Origin: Candidatus Bipolaricaulota bacterium
GTDB taxonomy: Bacteria > Bipolaricaulota > Bipolaricaulia > UBA7950 > UBA9294
Length of the DNA stretch: 18,380 nt
Direction of reading: 5' to 3'
Assembly (NCBI GenBank): GCA_015485945.1
Contig: WFSM01000051.1
Coordinates: forward strand, 1-18,380
Numbering within the stretch: position 1 is the first letter of the stretch; the number at the start of each line of letters is the position of its first letter. The notes beneath the pieces were generated by a model. The model made no database searches. It saw nothing but the letters and a program-made list of their open reading frames with translations, and was not told the origin of the DNA. Positions 1 through 6,649 of this stretch are shown in pieces. The position numbers and the translations under genes are program-made.

Positions 1-827
1 ATCCCGAGCTTGTCCAGACCGGCAGAATTAGGGCGCCGCCCCACCGCGAGGAGAACATAATCGGCGGGAAATTCCTCCCCGTCCTGTGTGCGCACTACCA
101 CCCCATCACCCGTCGTTTCGTGGGAGGCAGCCGCCGTCTGCACCCGAACTTCGATCCCCTGTTTTTTTAGCCCCGCCGCTACCCGGGCCCGAATACGGCG
201 GTCGAGGTCGAGCCCAGGAAGAATCGTTGGCATCATTTCGAGCACGACTACTTTCGTCCCCAATCGCGCGTAGATCGTGGCGAGCTCAAGCCCGATCACC
301 CCACCGCCGATCACCACCAGCCGGCGCGGGACTGTGTTCGGGCTCAACGCATCGTCCGACGACCACACTGCCTGATCCGCGTAGCTGAACCCGGGAATTT
401 CAACCGGCGACGACCCAACGGCGAGTACGATTTTAGCGGCTTCCACCGCTCCACCACTCGACAACGCGATTTCACCCGCAGCCGTGATCGTTCCCGCAGC
501 GCGAACCACCGTCACTCCATTCGCATGCAGGAGCTGTTCCACCCCCGCGACCAATTTGCCCGCGACCTCATCCTTCCACGCAACGAGCCGATCGATAGCG
601 ATCGTCGGAGGTGCAAACTTCACCCCAAACTTTTCCGCCCGCGCGGCACGGGAAATAAGTTCCGTTGCTGCGTACAGGGCCTTAGTCGGCACACATCCCC
701 GGTTCAGACAAACACCTCCCACCCGATCCTGCTCGATCAGAACGGGGTGTAGTCCCAGTTGTGCCATCCGAATCGCGGCCACGTACCCGCCGGGCCCGCC
801 GCCGATAATCGCCACGTCGTATTTCAT
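1..827 (-). CDS. lpdA: Dihydrolipoamide dehydrogenase (E3), N-terminal part, cut by window edge
   Basis: FAD-dependent pyridine nucleotide-disulfide oxidoreductase. It would reoxidise dihydrolipoyl groups of 2-oxoacid dehydrogenase or glycine-cleavage complexes with NAD+, in the cytoplasm. The minus strand reads openly from ATG at 827 to the left edge, giving about 275 residues of an expected 450-470. Visible in order are the N-terminal FAD Rossmann motif (VAIIGGGPGGY, residues 5-15), the redox-active disulfide motif GGVCLNRGCVPTK (Cys-x4-Cys, near residues 40-52), and the second dinucleotide-binding motif VVIGGGVIGLE for NAD+. The reading ends in AVGRRPNS, the usual segment before the second FAD contact. 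The start is supported by GGAGG five bases upstream. The dimerisation domain with the His-Glu pair lies outside the window. Mercuric or other disulfide reductases share this layout, but the CLNRGC motif and the lack of an N-terminal extension favour E3. The partner genes are not visible. Confidence 0.93.
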   Translation of the reverse strand, partial: MKYDVAIIGGGPGGYVAAIRMAQLGLHPVLIEQDRVGGVCLNRGCVPTKALYAATELISRAARAEKFGVKFAPPTIAIDRLVAWKDEVAGKLVAGVEQLLHANGVTVVRAAGTITAAGEIALSSGGAVEAAKIVLAVGSSPVEIPGFSYADQAVWSSDDALSPNTVPRRLVVIGGGVIGLELATIYARLGTKVVVLEMMPTILPGLDLDRRIRARVAAGLKKQGIEVRVQTAAASHETTGDGVVVRTQDGEEFPADYVLLAVGRRPNSAGLDKLG

Positions 828-887
828 CTCGCCTCCTTCGTGGACACGATACCCGCCGCCGCCGCCGCGATCAACCGCATCGTCTAG

Positions 888-916
888 TTGACACACCAAG
901 AAGGTATAATAAATAT
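888..916 (+). promoter_or_regulatory. Candidate promoter for the riboswitch-protease transcript
   Basis: A consensus TTGACA (888-893) and a consensus TATAAT (905-910) both lie just upstream of the riboswitch. They are only 11 bases apart, so they cannot be one standard sigma-70 promoter. Either the TATAAT works with a weak -35, or TTGACA works with the AT-rich TAAATA at 910-915 (16-nt spacer). In either case transcription would begin about 20-30 bases before the riboswitch. This is the only such AT-rich patch between lpdA and the protease gene. Confidence 0.4.
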
Positions 917-943
917 GGTGGTTACGGATAGTAAATGATTCGA

Positions 944-1026
944 ACCATCCGATAATGGCAAAACCTTCGTGAGGAGGTGACGCAAAGCCACGGGCCCTAC
1001 GCGGGCAGCCGGGCTGCCGAGATGGT
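944..1026 (+). ncRNA. Cyclic di-GMP-I (GEMM) riboswitch aptamer
   Basis: The sequence follows the GEMM-I consensus throughout. The closing stem P1 pairs 944-949 (ACCATC) with 1021-1026 (GATGGT). The conserved TGGCAAA follows at 956-962. The first internal stem pairs ACCTTC (963-968) with GGAGGT (973-978) around a GTGA (GNRA) tetraloop at 969-972. Then come the hallmark GACGCAAAGCC tetraloop receptor (979-989), the second arm ACGGGCCC...GGGC, and the conserved AGCCGGGCTGCC (1007-1018). The base aligned with G20 of the Vibrio Vc2 aptamer is G, which suits c-di-GMP rather than the cGAMP-sensing variant; this alignment was done by eye. The AUG of the protease (1022-1024) is part of P1's 3' strand, so ligand binding should hide the start codon. 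No intrinsic-terminator expression platform is visible. Confidence 0.93.
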
Positions 1027-2077
1027 CACGAAGAGCCGTTGGTTAACGGTAGTTGTTGGATTATTTATATGCCTAGGGATTTTCACATTGGTTTATGTAC
1101 ACGTCCCGCGCGTCGCCGGAGGTGGTGCGGGAACGGCGTCCGCGACGTTCAACACCAGTCAGGGGCTGGCATGGAACGTGGAACAAATTCAAGCCCCGCA
1201 GGCGTGGCACCAGACGACTGGTTCCCACAACATCATCGTCGCGGTTATTGACTCCGGAATTGCCCAGAATGTGCCCCAGCTCAAAGGGAAAATGTGGACA
1301 AATCCTGGGGAAATCCCGGGCAACGGAATCGACGACGATCACAACGGGTATGTGGATGATGTGCACGGGTGGGATTTCCGCAATAATTGCCCGGTCACCG
1401 GCACAAATATCAATTGGCATGGAACGTTCGTTGCCGGAATCATCGCTGCCCAACCCGGAACGGACAAAGTGTCCGGGGTTGCGCCCGGAATCAGGATTAT
1501 GGACGTGCGCATTCTCGACTCCCACAACCTGTTCTACAGCAGCGACTGGGGCAAGTTCGCTCGTGCGATCGACTACGCGGTCAACAACGGCGCGCGGATT
1601 ATCAACTTAAGCATCTACGCGAACGAGAGGCCTCCAGCCGTGTTCGAAAACGCGATCAAGCGGGCGGCGGCGCACGGGGTAATCATCGTTGGAATTGCTG
1701 GCAACAACGGACGGGACAGCGTGAGCTACCCCGGACGCTATCCGTGGGTTCTCGCCGTGTCCGCCACTGATCGCTCCGATCACCTCGCATCGTTCAGCAA
1801 TCATGGCCCGCAGGTTGCAGTGGCCGCTCCGGGTGATCAAGTGATGTCACTGTTCCCAGGCGGGATTGCTGGAACAGGCTCCGGCACGTCGTTCGCCGCA
1901 CCGCATGTCGCCGGAACGCTGGCACTCATCCTGTCGGCGAACCCGTCTTTGACCGCATACCAGGCCGTCCAGATATTAGAAAGATCGTGTGCCCACGTTG
2001 GCTCATCGGATCAATTCGGCGCCGGCCGGATCGATGCGGAAAAGGCAGTTGCCCTCGCCGAGAGCATGAGTAATTGA
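1022..2077 (+). CDS. Subtilisin-like serine protease (S8), exported or membrane-anchored
   Basis: A peptidase S8 family protein of 351 residues. Residues 8-28 form a hydrophobic signal or anchor segment after a basic N-terminus (MVTKSRW), so the catalytic domain acts outside the cytoplasm. The complete catalytic triad is present: D77 in VAVIDSG, H133 in NWHGTFVAG, and S290 in GTSFAAPHVAG, with oxyanion asparagine N228 in AGNN. An acidic loop DDDHNGYVDD (104-113) is typical of this subtilase branch and may bind calcium. No long propeptide is evident; only about 25 residues separate the anchor from the catalytic domain. The reading frame is also open upstream to a GTG at 977, but that lies inside the riboswitch, so ATG 1022 is chosen. 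No Shine-Dalgarno sequence is seen before 1022. The gene stands alone, preceded by a c-di-GMP riboswitch, so its translation is probably set by c-di-GMP. The substrate is unknown. Confidence 0.93.
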   Translation: MVTKSRWLTVVVGLFICLGIFTLVYVHVPRVAGGGAGTASATFNTSQGLAWNVEQIQAPQAWHQTTGSHNIIVAVIDSGIAQNVPQLKGKMWTNPGEIPGNGIDDDHNGYVDDVHGWDFRNNCPVTGTNINWHGTFVAGIIAAQPGTDKVSGVAPGIRIMDVRILDSHNLFYSSDWGKFARAIDYAVNNGARIINLSIYANERPPAVFENAIKRAAAHGVIIVGIAGNNGRDSVSYPGRYPWVLAVSATDRSDHLASFSNHGPQVAVAAPGDQVMSLFPGGIAGTGSGTSFAAPHVAGTLALILSANPSLTAYQAVQILERSCAHVGSSDQFGAGRIDAEKAVALAESMSN

Positions 2078-2087
2078 CCGTGCGCTT

Positions 2088-2121
2088 CTCCCGGGCCACT
2101 TTCCGTGGCTTTCCCCGGGAG
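2088..2121 (+). terminator. Hairpin after the protease gene, possible terminator
   Basis: An inverted repeat CTCCCGGG (2088-2095) and CCCGGGAG (2114-2121) begins 10 bases after the protease stop codon. The intervening bases can form a second short stem (CCAC with GTGG). No T-run follows, so this is not a classical intrinsic terminator. It may be a weak terminator or a stabiliser of the mRNA 3' end. Confidence 0.4.
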
Positions 2122-2256
2122 CAGGTGCCAGTAAATTGGGACGATCGCGCCCCGTAGCCTGACCACCTCGCATAAACAATTCCACAACCACCCGATGGGA
2201 ATCACGTGCCCGATCCGCTACACTTTGAAAACAGTGACACGGCGAAAGGAGGAGCG

Positions 2257-2895
2257 ATGAAGCTGTTTATCGACACTGCTAATATCGACCAGATAAGGGA
2301 AATGGCGTGGTTAATTGACGGGGTAACAACAAATCCGACCCTCGTCTCACGGGAGAACCGCCCGTTCAAAGAGGTGGTACGTGAAATCTGTGGGATCGTA
2401 AACGGCCCGGTAAGCGCCGAGGTGACCGCCATGGACGCTCCCGGGATGATCGCCCAAGCGCGTGACCTCGCCAAGATTCATGACAACGTCGTCATCAAGA
2501 TTCCGATGACCGCCGACGGTATGCAGGCGGTAAAGACCCTCGCCGCCGAGGGAATCCGTACCAACGTAACGCTCGTATTCTCGGCAAATCAAGCATTGTT
2601 GGCGGCCAAATGCGGGGCGAGCTTCGTCTCCCCATTTGTCGGTCGGATCGACGACGCCGGCGGAGACGGAATGGATGTTGTTGCTGATATCGTCGACATC
2701 TACGCGAACTATGGATTTACCACTGAGATTATCGTAGCAAGCGTGCGCCATCCCCACCACGTTCTCGAAGCAGCCCTGCTCGGAGCCGATATCGCCACCG
2801 TCCCGTATGCCGTGTTGCAAAAGCTGTTCAATCATCCGTTAACCGACGTCGGTATCGACCGGTTCCTCAAGGATTGGGAGAAAGTGCCGAAGTAG
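2257..2895 (+). CDS. tal: Transaldolase, TalC/FSA-size class
   Basis: A small transaldolase of 212 residues, with the length and fold of the TalC/fructose-6-phosphate aldolase group. It would transfer a dihydroxyacetone unit between sugar phosphates in the non-oxidative pentose phosphate pathway, in the cytoplasm. The Schiff-base lysine is K81 in VVIKIPMT. The family's N-terminal motif MKLFIDTAN and the TTNPTLV loop (24-30) are present. Two residues separate transaldolase from fructose-6-phosphate aldolase. Where E. coli FSA has Gln (FAQV) this protein has E55 (SAEV), and where FSA has Tyr (APYV) it has F127 (SPFV), both as in true transaldolases. The start is fixed by AAAGGAGG ending four bases before ATG 2257; an upstream in-frame start at 2206 lacks a ribosome site. 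It appears monocistronic. Confidence 0.95.
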   Translation: MKLFIDTANIDQIREMAWLIDGVTTNPTLVSRENRPFKEVVREICGIVNGPVSAEVTAMDAPGMIAQARDLAKIHDNVVIKIPMTADGMQAVKTLAAEGIRTNVTLVFSANQALLAAKCGASFVSPFVGRIDDAGGDGMDVVADIVDIYANYGFTTEIIVASVRHPHHVLEAALLGADIATVPYAVLQKLFNHPLTDVGIDRFLKDWEKVPK

Positions 2896-3039
2896 CCCTA
2901 AAATCCGTGGTCAAAATGCTGTAAATCTTATTCGGACGGCGCCGGTTTTATGATCGCGGTTATGACGCGGTAGGCTGGCATTTCTTGTTTATAAAAACCA
3001 GTAACTTGCGCAACTTACACTTCAAAGGAGGATAGCCCA

Positions 3040-3165
3040 ATGTCTTCAGGGTTCCTATCTCACCTCGCACAATCTGCTTCCCCTCGGGATCTACCCTTTA
3101 CTTGCCACACCCACATCCACCGCTGGGCGGGGGTGGAGTGTATGTGCTCGGCTTGCGCACTGTAA
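3040..3165 (+). CDS. Possible 41-residue small protein, overlapping the PKD gene tail
   Basis: A short open frame begins at ATG 3040, eight bases after a perfect AAAGGAGG (3024-3031), and ends at TAA 3163-3165. The product would start MSSGFLSHLAQS and end with a cysteine/histidine-rich stretch (CHTHIHRWAG...CMCSACAL). It runs antisense to the last 68 bases of the PKD-domain gene. An AT-rich TATAAA lies at 2990-2995, but no matching -35 box is seen. The ribosome site is the main support. It may be a true small protein, the remnant of a gene, or chance. I recognise no family. Confidence 0.25.
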   Translation: MSSGFLSHLAQSASPRDLPFTCHTHIHRWAGVECMCSACAL

Positions 3166-3910
3166 ACCGATATGTCGCGCTCGCCTGAACGGCGCGGTTG
3201 TCGGTAACGGTGAGGATAACGGTGTACACCCCCGGGGCTGTGAACACGTGGCGGACAAACCGCCCATCGGCGGTGGAGTTGTCACCAAAGTCCCAGTGGT
3301 AAAATACTATCTCACCATCAGGATCGTACGAGGTCACGCCGAGGAAATTGACCTCGCGACCAGGAGGAACGTTGATGGGAACGACCCTGATCCGCGCTAC
3401 CGGTGGTACATCTTTGGGTAACGTAACCACAGCAGTGAACTGGCAATAGCGGTCATTGAACCAGAGGCGGCCGGACGAATCGGTGTAATACGGAATTGTT
3501 CCCACTATACGCTGCAACTTGCCCGGAGCAGGTGCGGCCTCCACCGGGACCCACGCCAGCGTCTTGTCAATCGGAATACCGACGAGTACCCACACATGCG
3601 TGCCGTCGGGCCACCCACCTGCGGACACAAGCTTGACCGTGTACCCCAGTTTGGTGAGCACGCCAGCGGTATAGCTAGCAAAGTCGCGGCTGTCCCAATC
3701 GTTGGAATCGAAATAACGCCGTACCCCCAAGTGATAGTTGTTCAACACCTTCGCCAGTTGATTAATCGCGGGGAGCAACACACTGAGTTCATGGACGGAA
3801 TAATCGGTCGCATTCGGCTGCAACACGTGCGGTGTTGCTGCCACCACCGCAGGAGCGATGATGAGCATAATTGCCAACCCAACCAGCCCAAGGAGTAACG
3901 TATATCGCAT
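3098..3910 (-). CDS. Exported protein: transglutaminase-like region (Cys lost) plus PKD domain
   Basis: A 270-residue secreted or surface protein. Residues 1-24 form a Sec signal peptide (MRYTLLLG...) ending in VVAA. Residues about 66-125 resemble the core of the bacterial transglutaminase-like fold: WDSRDFASYTAGVLTKLGY, then THVWVLVG with H105, then WVPVE with E124. The catalytic cysteine expected at the start of the helix is serine (S74), so peptidase or transferase activity is doubtful. Residues about 169-252 are a clear PKD domain with YHWDFGD (204-210), HVFTAPGVYTVILTVTD and a terminal FTV. The tail is Pro-rich and ends in GGCGCGK. ATG 3908-3910 is chosen because it begins the signal peptide and follows GGAGGTGG; the frame is open a little further upstream without a ribosome site. 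The gene is monocistronic, behind a promoter at 3932-3961. The role may be binding or adhesion at the cell surface; this is inference. Confidence 0.85.
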   Translation of the reverse strand: MRYTLLLGLVGLAIMLIIAPAVVAATPHVLQPNATDYSVHELSVLLPAINQLAKVLNNYHLGVRRYFDSNDWDSRDFASYTAGVLTKLGYTVKLVSAGGWPDGTHVWVLVGIPIDKTLAWVPVEAAPAPGKLQRIVGTIPYYTDSSGRLWFNDRYCQFTAVVTLPKDVPPVARIRVVPINVPPGREVNFLGVTSYDPDGEIVFYHWDFGDNSTADGRFVRHVFTAPGVYTVILTVTDNRAVQASATYRFTVRKPSTYTPPPPSGGCGCGK

Positions 3911-3931
3911 TATCGCACCACCTCCACCGCC

Positions 3932-3961
3932 AGTATACAGACATCCCCCGACAAAAAGCAA
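3932..3961 (-). promoter_or_regulatory. Promoter of the PKD-domain gene
   Basis: Read on the minus strand: -35 TTGCTT (3961-3956), an 18-nt spacer, and -10 TATACT (3937-3932). It lies about 22 bases upstream of the chosen ATG at 3910, leaving room for a short leader with the GGAGGTGG ribosome site. Confidence 0.55.
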
Positions 3962-4208
3962 CTATCGAAGTCGGATAATTGACTGTGGCCCGTGCCCGTC
4001 GCGGTGGTTCCTCAATCGCGAGTTATCAGCGGCGGGTCTTGCATCCGAATACTGTGAAATCAGTACCCCCGCATGCGTCGGTTAAAGCAGGTTACGATTG
4101 CTTCCAGCGATCGCACGGGCGATAAGTAGCGACCCTTCACTGGAGCTGAATAGAACCAGGCGACTCGAGTAAGCCGCTCAGTTTGGCGACAGTACAAGGA
4201 AAATCGCT
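3962..4208. other. Intergenic stretch with no recognised feature
   Basis: Together with the promoter this makes about 300 bases between the PKD gene and the 3' end of apgM. Both strands were read for tRNA arms, riboswitch consensus cores, SRP and RNase P core motifs, and a terminator for apgM. Nothing convincing was seen. No open frame here has both a plausible ribosome site and recognisable protein sequence. Confidence 0.5.
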
Positions 4209-5447
4209 TCAGGAACCGAACTTAGGCAGCCAGTTGTTGTAGTTGAACAGGATCGGAAGAGCGCGTCCGGACCACCGTCCGAGCCCACCACGGCCGGCAG
4301 CGCGCTCGCCGAACTCCGCCACAGCGTCGGTGCGCACGTTGGGACCAACGTATAGGATCGGCACCGGTTCAGCCGTGTGATCGCCGTAATCGATCGGAGT
4401 GGTGTGATCGCCGGTGAACGCGAGATGGGTCTGGTTCCAGTCAAGCTTTCCCATGAGCGTGCCGATTAGCTCAGCATCAATGCGCTCGATGAACTTCTTC
4501 TTCCCGGGTGCGTCCTTGTCATGGCCGCGGTTGTCTGTCCCCTTCACGTGGATGAATACGTAATCGAGCTGTTCCAGTGCCTGAATCGCGGTGTTCGCCT
4601 TGGAGACGAGATCGGTGTCCACCGCCCCGGTCGCACCGGGAGCATCAATGCGGGTCATCCCACACGCCAGGGCAACACCGCGGTACAGCGCGGCGCCAGC
4701 AACGACTGCACCGTGAACCCCGTATAACCGATCGATTGGGGTAAGATGAGGAAGATCAGCAGCACCGCGGATCAGCACGATGTTCGCCGGCGGCTTGCCC
4801 GCAGCGATCCGCGCTTTGTTCACCGGATGGTCTTTGAGAACCTCGTAGCTCTTGCGGGTGAATTCGTTCATCGCGGCTGCGGTACGGCGGGCAGCGTCAT
4901 CATTCGTGATGGCACGTGCCGTGGAAATGTGCACCCCTGCCTTGTGTGGATCGGTCTCGGTGACCGCACGCGACAGTTCGCCGCCGTACATCCGCAGCGC
5001 ACCGCGATGCTGAGTGCTCGCCTTGAACGCGAACTTCACCCCATCGGACAATGCAATCTCCGCGAGCGCGGCCGCGAGATCGTCCTGCCCCGCGTCGATC
5101 CGGCCGGCACGACGGTCGACGAGCTTCAACCCATCCGGGGTCTCCTCCACGGTGGCAAAGTTGGCGCGAAAGCAGACGTCCCCCGGCTCCACGTTCATCC
5201 CGATTCCCAGGCATTCGAACACGCCGCGACCGGTGTATACCTGATACGGATCGTATCCAAGCAGGGACAGATGCGCGGTGTCGCTCCCCGGCCTGACCCC
5301 GGGTTTGATCGGGTCTATCAATCCCACTGCGCCACGGCGTGCCAGTTCATCCAAATTCGGGGTGTGGGCCGCCTCCAAACACGTCTTGCCATCCATATCG
5401 CTCGGCCGACCACCAAGTCCATCGGCAATAATCAAAATCGCTTTCAT
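4209..5447 (-). CDS. apgM: Cofactor-independent phosphoglycerate mutase, archaeal type
   Basis: A 412-residue enzyme that interconverts 3- and 2-phosphoglycerate in glycolysis/gluconeogenesis, in the cytoplasm. It belongs to the alkaline phosphatase superfamily and the ApgM branch. Metal and nucleophile sites can be read. D9 sits in ILIIADGLGG, and the phosphoserine nucleophile S55 lies in RPGSDTAHLSLLGYDP, the signature of the family. HVKGTDNRGHDKD and TGDHTTPIDYGDHTAEPVP carry the remaining metal ligands near the C-terminus. The insert domain between them is typical in size. ATG 5447 is preferred because GGGAGG lies seven bases upstream; a TTG two codons earlier overlaps that spacing. It lies 129 bases downstream of the universal stress protein gene on the same strand and may be partly co-transcribed with the ATPase operon; no clear terminator separates them. 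Confidence 0.95.
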   Translation of the reverse strand: MKAILIIADGLGGRPSDMDGKTCLEAAHTPNLDELARRGAVGLIDPIKPGVRPGSDTAHLSLLGYDPYQVYTGRGVFECLGIGMNVEPGDVCFRANFATVEETPDGLKLVDRRAGRIDAGQDDLAAALAEIALSDGVKFAFKASTQHRGALRMYGGELSRAVTETDPHKAGVHISTARAITNDDAARRTAAAMNEFTRKSYEVLKDHPVNKARIAAGKPPANIVLIRGAADLPHLTPIDRLYGVHGAVVAGAALYRGVALACGMTRIDAPGATGAVDTDLVSKANTAIQALEQLDYVFIHVKGTDNRGHDKDAPGKKKFIERIDAELIGTLMGKLDWNQTHLAFTGDHTTPIDYGDHTAEPVPILYVGPNVRTDAVAEFGERAAGRGGLGRWSGRALPILFNYNNWLPKFGS

Positions 5448-5576
5448 CCTCAATCCTCCCTAACGGGGCGTACGCTACTGTGCTATTTGTTCCCGGTTTC
5501 AACAGGGCATTCAACCGGTATTTCGTCTACACGCATACATTATCCTGTACCGCTGGAATGCCAACCTCGGCCTGAT

Positions 5577-6023
5577 TTACTCTGGACGCACAACCAGCAC
5601 CGGGCAGCGCGCGTTCTCAATCACCCGCTCCGTCACTGAACCGATGATGATTCGCCGTGGGCCACGCTGTCCCACCTTGCCGATTACGATCAGGTCGATG
5701 CCCTGTTGGCTGACGAGATTGACGATCTCCTGGTGGGGGGTTCCTTCACGAATCAACGTCTCAAACGGCACCCCGGCGTCGGCAGCAAGGTCGGTGAGGT
5801 AGCGCAGGCAGTTTTCGCCTTCCCGCTGCAGATCGCGGCGGAGTTCGTCTTCGGGCTTGTTCGATAGGTGCGCCATCGATTCAACCGCGGTCTCGTCAAT
5901 CACGTAAAACGCAAGGATCTCCAGGCCGTAAGCCTGGGCGAGTTTGATCCCGTACTCCGCCGCTTGCATCGAATAGCGTGATCCGTCGATCGGGACGAGA
6001 ATTTTGGTGAAGGGTTTTTCCAC
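5577..6023 (-). CDS. Universal stress protein, ATP-binding type
   Basis: A 148-residue single-domain UspA-family protein of the cytoplasm. The N-terminal strand ILVPIDGS (about 8-15) and the C-terminal motif G-2x-G-9x-G-S are present: GKVG, nine residues, then GSVTERVI. This spacing marks the ATP-binding subclass (as in MJ0577) rather than the E. coli UspA subclass, which does not bind ATP. The sequence ends in the usual CPVLVVRP. The start is GTG at 6023, one base after the atpD stop codon; its AAAGGAGG ribosome site lies inside the last codons of atpD, so the gene is the promoter-distal member of the ATPase operon. Co-transcription with a rotary ATPase suggests it senses or reports nucleotide state or energy stress; that is inference. 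Confidence 0.93.
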   Translation of the reverse strand: MEKPFTKILVPIDGSRYSMQAAEYGIKLAQAYGLEILAFYVIDETAVESMAHLSNKPEDELRRDLQREGENCLRYLTDLAADAGVPFETLIREGTPHQEIVNLVSQQGIDLIVIGKVGQRGPRRIIIGSVTERVIENARCPVLVVRPE

Positions 6024-6024
6024 G

Positions 6025-6648
6025 CTAACCTCCTTTGATCGATTTGGTCTTCAACCGCTTCATCTGGAAAATCGTCTCCCGCTCCACTTCTTCGAGCCGT
6101 CCTTCAATGTACCGGATCGTCTCTTCGTACTGCGGGATGAAGATGTTTTCGAGCGCGTTCACCCGGCGCTGCGTTTTCTTGAGCTCGATCGCCAGGTGCC
6201 ATGCCGCCCGCTCCGTCTCCGCCAGGCGGAGAATGCGTTCTAATGCATCGTAAAACCGACGCAGCGCTTCGTCAAGCGCGAATGACGTCCCGAGCAACCC
6301 GAACTGGGGTTCAAGCTCGCGCAGTTTCCGCTCCATCAGCGGTACTGGCACCCCCATGATTGACCGTTCCCGCAGCGTGATTTGGGCCTCGGTGGCGCAC
6401 GCAAGCGCGGTGCGTTCTACTTGTTCGGTCCCAAGGTGGGTGATCGCCCCTTGGAGCGCTGTGAACGCAGAGGTGAGCCGCTCTGTCACTTCGCGGCGGA
6501 ACGCCTCGGCGTCGTCGATGATGTTCAGCAGCTCGCTCACCAACACCTCGCGCTTTTCCTCCAACAAGTCGTAGCCACTCTTGGCGATTGCCAGTTGGTC
6601 CTTGAGTTCGAGCAAGTTTGCCTTGGTGGGAGGAATGTCAATCGGCAT
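6025..6648 (-). CDS. atpD: V/A-type ATPase subunit D (central rotor shaft)
   Basis: A 207-residue subunit D, the long coiled-coil axle that turns inside the A3B3 head and connects to F and C. It has the family start PTKANLLELKDQL-AKSGYDLLEEKREVL (about 7-35) and the C-terminal coil RRVNALENIFIPQYEETIRYIEGRLEEVERE. It lies directly after atpB: the atpB TAG at 6650-6652 is followed after one base by ATG 6648, with GAGG just upstream. The length is normal for the family. It precedes the universal stress protein gene by one base. Confidence 0.96.
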   Translation of the reverse strand: MPIDIPPTKANLLELKDQLAIAKSGYDLLEEKREVLVSELLNIIDDAEAFRREVTERLTSAFTALQGAITHLGTEQVERTALACATEAQITLRERSIMGVPVPLMERKLRELEPQFGLLGTSFALDEALRRFYDALERILRLAETERAAWHLAIELKKTQRRVNALENIFIPQYEETIRYIEGRLEEVERETIFQMKRLKTKSIKGG

Positions 6649-6649
6649 C

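Noticed and set aside
86..891. Several plus-strand open frames over the left edge
   Set aside because: They are antisense to lpdA, have Pro/Arg/Ser-rich low-information translations, and lack ribosome sites.
888..910. TTGACA plus TATAAT as one consensus promoter
   Set aside because: The spacer is 11 bases, too short for sigma-70; listed only as a candidate with alternatives.
977..1021. GTG start with AGGAGGTGA for the protease
   Set aside because: These bases are the conserved P1b stem and tetraloop receptor of the c-di-GMP riboswitch, and the encoded residues are not part of a signal peptide.
2257..2895. Fructose-6-phosphate aldolase instead of transaldolase
   Set aside because: E55 and F127 are the transaldolase states of the two positions that distinguish the families (Gln and Tyr in FSA).
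3962..4208. Possible tRNA or structured RNA in the gap
   Set aside because: No cloverleaf with a T-arm, no riboswitch, SRP or RNase P core could be built on either strand.
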